From the NCBI RefSeq assembly GCF_000203795.2, contig NW_006281109.1, forward strand, positions 630,001 through 694,000: a stretch of DNA of 64,000 nt, read 5' to 3'. The position numbers and the translations under genes were made by a program. The number at the start of each line of letters is the position of its first letter. The stretch's first letter is position 1. Source of the DNA: Batrachochytrium dendrobatidis JAM81 (Eukaryota; Chytridiomycota; Chytridiomycetes; Rhizophydiales). The notes beneath the pieces were generated by a model that saw nothing but the letters and a program-made list of their open reading frames with translations, ran no database searches and was not told the DNA's origin. Shown piece after piece: positions 22,388-29,930 of this stretch.

Positions 22388-23578
22388 TTATACAGATATT
22401 ATGCTGGTATGACTTGAAGGTTGATCAGCATTAGATACAGCCTCGGTCTTGACCGTGATGGCAGACACCAGAATCTTTTTTGTACGATCGTTATGATTGG
22501 CAGGCATAAAATACACTCCTGGCGATGCTTTTGTAAAGATAAACTTTTCCAAACATTTTTTTTGAGACTCGATAATTTCTTCCTAATATTCATCAACAGT
22601 TGGTATTTAATTGACAAACTATGCATGGATCGAATAAACTGATGATGCAAACCATGCTTACAGAAATATCTTTGATTTTTTGTTCTGTAAGTCGACGCTT
22701 TTCAATTACAGCTTCCCGTTCTTTCTTTATGCGATCTGCCAGCTCTGCCTTTTCCTTGACGAGTTTCTCTGCAAGTCGTTGTTCGATAGTTTGGCGTCTA
22801 ATGGCCTTGTGATTGCCAAAATAAAAGTTAATATATATATACAATTGTGGCATCAGGATTCAATACTTACTGCTTCCGACATGTTGGTATCTTGATCCTT
22901 CTTGGCAGTTTGCAGAGTACCAACCAGCATTTGAAACATGCGCTTGCTACGCTTTTTGGCTTCGGGATTGTTGTCCATGTCATCAGATACAGATTTGCGC
23001 TTATGCAATCCTCTGCCAACAGATTCATCTGCTACAGAAGATGTGTGTGATTCTACAATAGATTGGAAAGTACTCGGAGTTGGCTCAACTGTTTCGGGTT
23101 GGATACTTTCAGTTGAAAGATCAGCAGAAACCAAGTCATCAATGCTAGATGAAATGGTTTGAGTCGAGTCGTCCAATACCATTGTGGATTCATATGTTGA
23201 TGGTAGATTGGAGGTTTCTGATGGTTCATCAATGGCTTGAGTAGTTTCAAGTATATTTATTGATTGGGATTGTAAATCTGTTGATATATTTTTACTAGAC
23301 TCTAAAATGGGATCTGACAAATCAACAGGGAGCTCAGAATCATCTGCAGTGTCTATAGCATCTTGTTTTTCTGGAGTAGAAGCAGCCTTTGTCTTTCTTT
23401 TTGGAGTTTTTGTGGGTGTAGCAGGAGCTCGTTTAGATTTTGGAGTTGCAGCAGCCTTTTTAGGCGATTCTGAACTGACTTGAGAAGTAATAGGATTTGA
23501 AGATCTGGAAGCACGTTTACTAGGAGTTTCACTTTCAGTGGGTTTGGCAGTGCTCGTATTTGCTGCTCGTCTTCCCAT
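22388..23578 (-). CDS. Pinin/memA-domain protein (splicing-associated)
   Basis: Three exons: 22871-23578, 22662-22805 and 22388-22582, all phase 0, giving 348 residues from the ATG at 23578. Residues 1-195 are disordered and rich in Ser, Thr, Pro and Lys, with repeated T-P-K-S-K-R and T-P-K-R-K basic stretches. From about 205 the pinin (memA) signature appears: K-K-R-S-K-R-M-F-Q-M-L-V-G-T-L-Q, then a Glu/Lys/Arg coiled coil (E-Q-R-L-A-E-K-L-V-K-E-K-A-E-L) and finally E-K-F-I-F-T-K-A-S-P-G-V-Y-F-M-P. Pinin is a nuclear-speckle and exon-junction-associated factor that influences alternative splicing. The fungal version carries the conserved core only. Confidence 0.88.
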
Positions 23579-24054
23579 TGCTGATTATTGCTGCAAAGTG
23601 TCTGATTTTCAAAGTCAACCAACACACAGGTGACATCAGGTGATTTGGTGGTTGAGTTGTCATGTTTGAGCAACACGATCTTCACACTCAACATGACCCA
23701 CCAATCAGGCATCAGGCCTGCAGCAGAATTGGTATCGTTGTTCTGCGAATGCAATACTACAGATAATAAAGTGAGAGCAATTTGCTCCAAAATTGTCAAT
23801 GGTTAGTTGATTACTGTTGATTAAGCAGTCGGTTTATTACAAATCTAAACTGCAGTTGTGCATTTTGATTTATAAAAAGTATCAATGTTACTGGCATTAT
23901 ACATGTATCTGCGACCATTTGATTGTATTTAGACTTTGTATAAAGCAATTGTTCCATTTACCACAATATCATTATTGTATTTGTTATTCATTGTGAATGA
24001 AATTGTATATTATTCTAATAGAAAATAATGTTTTGTTTTTACAGCCGTATTGAT
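23579..24054. other. Intergenic region
   Basis: Upstream of the pinin gene. A 148-codon frame at 23353-23799 on the minus strand overlaps pinin exon 1 in another frame and is a shadow. Nothing else is visible before the dispersed repeat begins. Confidence 0.45.
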
Positions 24055-24700
24055 GTCGAATGAACCACTAAATAACAGTGTCAGTGTGTGATAAACAGTC
24101 AGTGTCATGAACTGGTTGACAATACAATGGTATTGTTGGTGGTGATTGACATGCAAACAACAGTTGCATTACTGACATGTGCCATGATTGTTGTTGAACT
24201 AGATTGCGATCGTATCCGTGATTCAGAATACAACAAATGTGTGTGCAGAGTTGTATTGACAACATCGATAGTCAAACACAATACATGAATGTGGGTTCAA
24301 ACTTGATGATCGTACAATGTATGATTACTAAGAGTGCACAAAGTGTAGATTCAACATTATAGTTTGATTGTGTGTCATATGATGGTTGTTATATTTGGAA
24401 CACATAATGCAGTCAATGTGTAGTAACCATTGTATATCTCAAACCAAAGTCATTGCATGCTGAATAACAAAGTGATCCATTTTACATGAATACGGTTGTA
24501 AAAAGGAGCTTTGCGGCTAAACAACACCTTGAAGGGTGTGCTTTTCAAAATACCTGATCAAAGGGTCGTAAAAGCATAATTCAATCGACACGATCATCAA
24601 ATCGATCAATATGATATTGTGATTAGGGAGTAACATACTGTGCTTTGATATTGGTTCATTAAAAGCAATCAAGTAACCCTGTATAGTCGGTTAACCTAAA
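24055..24700 (+). repeat. Dispersed repeat, copy A
   Basis: About 645 bp that recurs in inverted orientation at 45046-45617. Matching stretches include GTGTGATAAACAG, ACTAGATTGCGATCGTATC, CAAACACAATACATGAATG, GATTACTAAGAGTGCACAA, TCATATGATGGTTGTTATAT, GATCCATTTTACATGAATAC and TAAAAGCATAATTCAATCGA, in the same order. Copy A has about 80 extra bases near 24106-24175. No terminal inverted repeat or long frame is evident, so it is non-autonomous or only a fragment. Shorter, more diverged pieces occur at 37628-37915, about 15985-16085 and about 18836-18980. The copy ends 25 bp before the TATA box of the next gene. Confidence 0.85.
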
Positions 24701-24724
24701 AGGGTTGGTTTGATATACAAAAAA

Positions 24725-24732
24725 TATAAATA
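24725..24732 (+). promoter_or_regulatory. TATA box of the secreted repeat protein
   Basis: TATAAATA, 85 bp upstream of the ATG at 24817 and just after the end of repeat copy A. Spacing is reasonable for a fungal core promoter; assignment is by position only. Confidence 0.5.
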
Positions 24733-24816
24733 CAATCGATTACACTCAATCTTATAATCGACATCAGTCTCAACACTCTATTTTTGTATTAATAGTTTAA
24801 ACTATTCATCGGCTTA

Positions 24817-25674
24817 ATGAGATTGGTTGACATTTTATTCGTACTGACTGCGGCAACAACCGCTAATGCAATACTGATCCCGACTGATCCCGATGGTTCA
24901 CCCAAAGCATCAGTCACTTCCAGTCAAGCGTTTGGTCCGACTGATAAGCCCAGTCCAGAGATTCCTGACGAAGACTGGCAAGAAATAATAGGTATAATTA
25001 GTTCAAAAATTTATCGCCATGGCCAACATCAACCAATTGATGTAGTTGATCCAAGTACTTCCAAACGAGGTCGAAAACGACCAGCTGATCAACCCAGTCC
25101 AAACACTCCTAAACGAAGTCGAAAACGACCAATGGACCAACCCAGTCCGAGCACTCCTAAACGAGGTCGAAAACGACCAATTGATGTGGTTGATCCGAGC
25201 ACTCCTAAACGAGGTCGAAAACGGCCAGCTGATCAACCCAGTCCAAACACTTCCAGCCAAGATCAGCAACAACCAATGGACCAACCCATTCCAAGTACTT
25301 CCAGACAAGACCAGCAGCAACCAATAAACGAAAGCGAGTCTGCCAATACTGTTCCAAATCAAGTGACTGTATTAAGCCAAAGATATCAGAGAACCTTTAA
25401 TCGTATAAAGCAAAGGTTTGAATTGTCTAAAGAAATACAAAAGAAAAAACGCAAAGAATATTATAAATATGCAGACCTCAAATTCAGTCAGCAGTTAGCG
25501 TTAGCAATGGGCAAAGAAATATCTGAACCAATGCACAATCCAGAGGTTGAAAAGCGATTGAAAGAAAAGTATGTAGTGGCAAGGAGAAAATTATCTAGTG
25601 CCAAAAAACAATTGAAAAACTATATGGCAAAGCATGGCTTAGAATCTCAAGAGCCGAAAGTAGATTCAGATTGA
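24817..25674 (+). CDS. Secreted protein with four basic 16-residue repeats
   Basis: Single exon, 285 residues. Residues 1-18 form a clear signal peptide (hydrophobic core D-I-L-F-V-L-T-A-A, then T-T-A-N-A with cleavage expected after A18). Residues 73-145 hold four copies of a 16-residue unit with K-R-[GS]-R-K-R-P at 83-89, 99-105, 115-121 and 131-137, alternating with D-Q-P-S-P and D-V-V-D-P-S. The motif looks like a nuclear localisation signal and also resembles an AT-hook core. Two diverged repeat units (S-S-Q-D-Q-Q-Q-P, S-R-Q-D-Q-Q-Q-P) follow. Residues 180-285 are a Lys/Glu-rich helical region. The leader resembles those of lineage-specific Batrachochytrium secreted families. A secreted effector is the obvious hypothesis, but function is unknown. 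Confidence 0.8.
   Translation: MRLVDILFVLTAATTANAILIPTDPDGSPKASVTSSQAFGPTDKPSPEIPDEDWQEIIGIISSKIYRHGQHQPIDVVDPSTSKRGRKRPADQPSPNTPKRSRKRPMDQPSPSTPKRGRKRPIDVVDPSTPKRGRKRPADQPSPNTSSQDQQQPMDQPIPSTSRQDQQQPINESESANTVPNQVTVLSQRYQRTFNRIKQRFELSKEIQKKKRKEYYKYADLKFSQQLALAMGKEISEPMHNPEVEKRLKEKYVVARRKLSSAKKQLKNYMAKHGLESQEPKVDSD
25042..25240 (+). repeat. 48-bp coding tandem repeat
   Basis: Four imperfect copies of a 48-bp unit inside the secreted protein gene, each encoding K-R-G/S-R-K-R-P plus a Pro/Asp/Ser spacer. The exact 16-codon period keeps the frame, so unit number could change without breaking the gene. Confidence 0.85.
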
Positions 25675-25818
25675 TGGGTTGTCGATGATTTTGATTTTGA
25701 ATAAATTTAAACTTTCTGATATGTTGATATTTGTCGAGTATTGTGAATGGGTCAACAACCATATCATTAATTGCGTAATGCATGTTTGTGTATACTGTGT
25801 TGGGTATTACATCAACAG

Positions 25819-26427
25819 TTACTGGATTGTTGATTGATATATTGACATGGTTTGTTTCATATACATCAATGACCTGATAACAACCAGTGTTACTTGCAAA
25901 ATGGCATATTCATAGATACTTTCAACAATATACTTTGAATTATGACGTTTCATGCGTTCAATAATATCATTCTCGTCAATCAGATCCAAAACAATGTCAA
26001 TATCCGTATTAATCATGGATTGATTGTTACCATTAAACAATAATGTATTATCTGAAATATTAAATTGAATTGTTTTTTCAGTCTACATTTTGTAGCATAT
26101 ACCCAAATTGAATATCAAGCCAATATCCAATGTTTGATTGGTGATTTTTCCGGTATATTTTGCATCAACTCTTCCACATTGGTGAACATGTGTCTTGCAT
26201 TGTATTGTTTTGTATTTTGGGTGGAAAGGATGTTTGTTGATATGTCTATTAAACTGTCGCTTTAACTTGTCTGCTTGGTTCCAATGCTCTATTTGTAGTT
26301 GAATCAGTTGCTTGTACGCCTTTGTTGCTTCAACTCGACTCCTGAATCCTTGGATACGTTTTGTAAACCGCAGTTTGACTTTGACGAGTTTAACATCAAT
26401 GTTCACCGTTGATCCAATCATTTTCAT
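25819..26427 (-). CDS. Hypothetical protein, two exons, 185 residues
   Basis: Exon 1 (26103-26427) starts at an ATG and ends at a donor GTATAT. Exon 2 (25819-26051) follows the acceptor ATATTTCAG, and the phases match (1 and 2 bases). The first half is basic (K-L-V-K-V-K-L-R-F-T-K-R-I, then a Gln/Lys/His-rich helix). The junction creates G-L-I-F-N-L-D-N-T-L-L, and the second half is acidic (D-I-D-I-V-L-D-L-I-D-E-N-D-I-I-E-R-M). I do not recognise the family. Clean joining of two open frames across good splice signals is the main support. The gene lies in the accessory island, back to back with the decayed coding segment at 26.6-27.4 kb. Confidence 0.5.
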
Positions 26428-26625
26428 GATATTGTTATTGGGGTTTTCCTAATGGCAACAATAAATCAACGACAAAACTCAATCCGAGCGTCTCGTAATG
26501 AACTTTGTATGAGCCAATCGAACCACTATTTTCGTCCAAATCAGAATTACTTTGTAACAGGTTTCCAACAGGTTTCCAACATTTTCAACGAGTTTAAATA
26601 ATAATAGAAAGTAAATCCAATCCAA

Positions 26626-27439
26626 TTGTTTGTTGATACCATTCCAAAATGTATTTTCTTGGGTTTATTCAAAACCACTTCAATGACATTACACATCACA
26701 AGCACATCCTTAAGATCCAAGTATCTACAAACTTTGATCGTGAACTCGGTCTTCATCAAACCTAAAAACGGTCAAAAGTATCATGTTGTTGAACGAAATC
26801 TAACCAACCATCTTGTAAAAGTAGCAACCCACTATTTGTGCAATGATATTGAACCTATTACTCATGAAAACATACCTCGATATATGCTCAAGTCGGACAA
26901 CCCAATCAAGGTGGATCCCAACAAACTCTTGAAATCAAACATTCAATTCCTTGATGAAAAGTATCATTCAAAATCAATACAAGTCGCTTTATCATTGAGT
27001 CAATGAGTTACTGAACAAGAGTTACTACAAGACATTGTATTGTATGTATATTTTACATTCTGGCTTAGTACTTTGATCAAAAGTCATCATCACACTGTAA
27101 CGGACGCTCAGATCAATGTAGACCGAATGACTCATCATGTATTTAGCGATTCAGATGTTCTTGATAAAGTGATGGGAAAACAGCACACATTACAGCATAA
27201 ATTGTATCAAATGGTAATGAGTGCCGATGTAGACGCCAAACATGTTAAATATATCATACTATGAATCCGTAATCTTGATGGAACCCAGCACCATTTCTTG
27301 GGTCAAGCAAATGCTGGAAAAACACATCCAGTTCATCGTTTGCCATGTTGACACTTGGCTTGTTGTATCTGATATTCCAAATCTACCGCATCCAGTGGTA
27401 TTGTTGGTGAATCATCAATTACATTCAAAGTATGTTTGA
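26626..27439 (+). pseudogene. Decayed coding segment of unknown family
   Basis: One reading frame runs from about 26626 to 27264 with protein-like composition (for example H-V-V-E-R-N-L-T-N-H-L-V-K-V and I-T-H-E-N-I-P-R-Y-M-L-K). It is interrupted once by TGA at 27004-27006. The same sense continues in another frame from about 27242 to 27439 (M-E-P-S-T-I-S-W-V-K-Q-M-L). There is no in-frame ATG at the 5' end. A single internal stop plus a frame change suggests a recently inactivated gene; a very short intron is the alternative, but no plausible one fits. Function is unknown. Confidence 0.45.
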
Positions 27440-28193
27440 TGGTTATTGTGGTATTATTTTCAAACGATTTGCTGATTTGAGGTAGCCAGTAAGTTATCAT
27501 GATTGTATTGTTTGGATTTTGGCAAATATTGATTATTTTCAATAACCATTGACTATTTCCTATTTTGAATATTGGTATCTGGCTATGGGATATGATGACA
27601 AATGACTTTAATGTGCCCAATTTCAATTCTGATTGGGATTGGGATTCTTGTTTTCATGCAATTGGTCAACGATTTTGAATATTCATTTCCGTCAACCCAG
27701 AATACATTACATCCAGTTTTGAAACAAGTCCTCAAACAAGGTTTTGATGCAAGTTATGTACAATAGTCACATCCTGTTGTTCTGAATTTGCAATTCTTGT
27801 CATGGTTGTGTTTTGTATACAGAAATACTGATGTTTTACAATTATCATGCTCACAATTAATCATTTGTGATTTGATGGTTCTTTCCAGCATCATGTTGTG
27901 TAAAACTCGGACAGTCCTACAAATCGGACAGTTCCACTGGGTTCAAGATATACAGGATATACAAAGTGATTGGCATCCTGACATTGAATCAAAAGTGTTG
28001 TAACAACTTCATGGCAAATGGAGCAAGTGAGTGTTTTGATGGAGTTGGTAGCTTACATGGATTTCATTGATTGTGATTTATAATAATCGTACAGAAAATA
28101 TAATATTGTATTTTGACTATTATTGATTGACATAATGTTTGATGTTGGACGATACAATCGATACAGTCGATACACAGATTGAAAGAAAGTTGT
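27440..28193. other. Intergenic or decayed sequence
   Basis: AT-rich, with broken short frames on both strands (27333-27626 minus, 27788-28003 plus). No family was recognised. It may be further remnants of the preceding decayed gene. Confidence 0.35.
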
Positions 28194-28538
28194 TCATTCA
28201 GAGTAGATTAACAAGTGATTTCCACAACGATGGACATGATTGACATGATACCGAGTTGTCCCACCACAGTGTAAAAAGACTGCACTATCAGTTCCACGAT
28301 CATTGGTAGCAACATCATCATCACTGGAATCTGAATGTGTCATCAATTGATGAGACATTGTTGGTTGACAAACTGTCTCACTGCAATGGAAAGAGACATT
28401 TGAGTTGCTTTCATTATTGCTTGAATTCAAAGGTGTCAGCATCAACTGTTGGTATTCACACTCACTACAATGACAACTATTGCTGTAACAGAAACCAGTC
28501 TCTTGTAATGAATACACAATTTTATTGAACATTTTCAA
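28194..28538 (-). other. Cys/His-rich open frame downstream of the HNH gene
   Basis: 114 codons from an ATG at 28538. It contains C-Y-S-N-S-C-H-C-S-E-C, F-H-C-S-E-T-V-C and F-L-H-C-G-G repeats and ends H-R-C-G-N-H-L-L. Cys and His content is high enough to suggest metal binding. It overlaps the end of the in-frame continuation of the HNH gene by 17 bases in another frame. It could be a separate small gene, a frame-shifted tail of the HNH gene or chance; I cannot decide. Confidence 0.3.
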
Positions 28539-28788
28539 TGATCAAAGTAGCACTTGATTCCATCCATCTCTCGATGCTCTTACTCCAGTAATCTACAGGA
28601 GTACAGCCATCGTCATCATCATATGGACAATAGTCATCATCAGATTCTACACCACCAGCAATACACCAAATGAGACATGCTGTCTTGTGGAACTCTAGTG
28701 CGTTCCTGTTTGGTAGTCGAGTAAGATTGTTGTGAATGAAATACAATGTCATTTCACTGTTGGATTCGACTGTTTGTCGATTGTCAGT
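28522..28788 (-). pseudogene. In-frame continuation beyond the HNH stop codon
   Basis: Directly after the TAA that ends the HNH gene, the same reading frame stays open for a further 88 codons. It includes Y-F-I-H-N-N-L-T-R-L-P-N-R-N, an Asp-rich acidic patch (E-S-D-D-D-Y-C-P-Y-D-D-D-D) and W-S-K-S-I-E-R-W-M. The composition is protein-like, unlike neighbouring spacer. The simplest reading is that the ancestral protein was longer and the TAA at 28789-28791 is a later truncation; an in-frame ATG at 28752 could also start a separate product. Confidence 0.45.
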
Positions 28789-29556
28789 TTATCTCTTTTG
28801 CCTTGTTCTGCGGATAAATTTCAAATCTTCAATTGTCTCAATCCACTTCTTGTGCTTGTCACTTGTCAGATCATTGATCACTTTGATCACCAGTTTGTCA
28901 TTCACTACATCCACATATTGCCTTAGTTTACCAAACTGGTCATGGCACTTGATACACAACAACAGTCCGTTCTGTATTTGATGTTTCTGCGTCAAACCAG
29001 ATCGTCGCAGGATGGATGGTTTGTTGTATGCCATTCCAATGTTCTTTTGGGATATGATGTGTGCTCCTTGCAAGGACAACTTATTCCAGCAAAAAAAGCA
29101 GACACTGTCTCTCTTTTCAACCACCTTGTTCAAGTCCTTGTGCTGTAGCTCACTCACTTTTGCAACATAGTCCAGATCATCAGCAGAGTTGTTTCTTGAT
29201 GTTGGGTTTGATGAAACTGGAGTGTGACAGCTGGATGAATCGTTGTAGTCTTTGTGGAATGGCAGTATGTAATACCCAAACATGTCATCAATGAATGTAC
29301 AATGATGTTTTGGGTCTGCCAACTGGATCTTGGTTGAAAACTCCTGTTGCTCTGCAAATTGGTTGGCAGTCAGCAGGTTGTGCAGTCGAGTGATGTGTGA
29401 GGTTTCTCCCTCTTGGATGATTCCCAAAAACAAACCTCGTTTGTTGTCATCCTGCCATTCAGACTTGACTCTCTGTGTTGGTATGGCTTGAGTGCTGATT
29501 TGGTAATATTCATTCAACAGTTGTGTTGTTGCTGTCTTTGTTGTTTCAATATTCAT
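28789..29556 (-). CDS. HNH-family nuclease
   Basis: 255 residues from the ATG at 29556; the frame is open further upstream but only with non-ATG codons. The C-terminal 100 residues form an HNH domain: C-F-F-C for the first zinc or structural pair, G-A-H-I-I-S for the first His, then H-Q-I-Q-N-G-L-L-L-C-I-K-C-H-D-Q-F with the Asn, second Cys pair and last His, and a K-L-V-I-K-V strand. This matches the HNH class (Pfam HNH_2 type) common in fungal genomes. The N-terminal 150 residues hold no domain I know, with a Ser/Asn-rich linker at about 130-145. The catalytic His/Asn/His set looks complete. The gene is divergent from the Crinkler gene, 374 bp apart. The target is unknown. Confidence 0.75.
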   Translation of the reverse strand: MNIETTKTATTQLLNEYYQISTQAIPTQRVKSEWQDDNKRGLFLGIIQEGETSHITRLHNLLTANQFAEQQEFSTKIQLADPKHHCTFIDDMFGYYILPFHKDYNDSSSCHTPVSSNPTSRNNSADDLDYVAKVSELQHKDLNKVVEKRDSVCFFCWNKLSLQGAHIISQKNIGMAYNKPSILRRSGLTQKHQIQNGLLLCIKCHDQFGKLRQYVDVVNDKLVIKVINDLTSDKHKKWIETIEDLKFIRRTRQKR

Positions 29557-29930
29557 TTGATGTTTTTTGACAAAAGAATGAAACTCGAACCAACCAAAAT
29601 AATTGCAGTCAACAATCAAATTGGACAATATTCACCAATAATCTTTTAAACTCGTACAGTTTGTACAGTGTTGTCATAAAAGTCATAGTTTTGACACATT
29701 TTCATCAAGTTATCAGTGAATATCAGTGAATATCAACCAACAAAATTGGTCTCGTTGGTCGATATACTATTATAATGTAATCAATTGAGTTGAATTGACA
29801 CTCGATTGAACAATACAAATAAACACAAAATTGTTTAAATATTCAAAGTGTGAATTTGTTTCATTCTTCACACAATATTAAATTTTGAATTCAAGTCGCT
29901 TTTTTTTCTTTCTTTTCTTTCACAATTGCA
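29557..29930. promoter_or_regulatory. Shared divergent promoter region of the HNH and Crinkler genes
   Basis: 374 bp between two head-to-head start codons. It is AT-rich and ends in a 22-nt uninterrupted pyrimidine tract (29900-29921, T-runs broken by C) nine bases before the Crinkler ATG. Pyrimidine tracts just upstream of the start are common in strongly expressed fungal genes. No clear TATA box was chosen. Confidence 0.45.

Noticed and set aside
23353..23799. 148-codon minus-strand frame overlapping pinin exon 1
   Set aside because: Out-of-frame shadow of the Lys/Thr-rich pinin N-terminus.
25003..25362. 119-codon minus-strand frame opposite the secreted repeat protein
   Set aside because: It is the mirror of the 48-bp repeats; its periodic Trp/Ser sequence is a by-product of the sense repeat.
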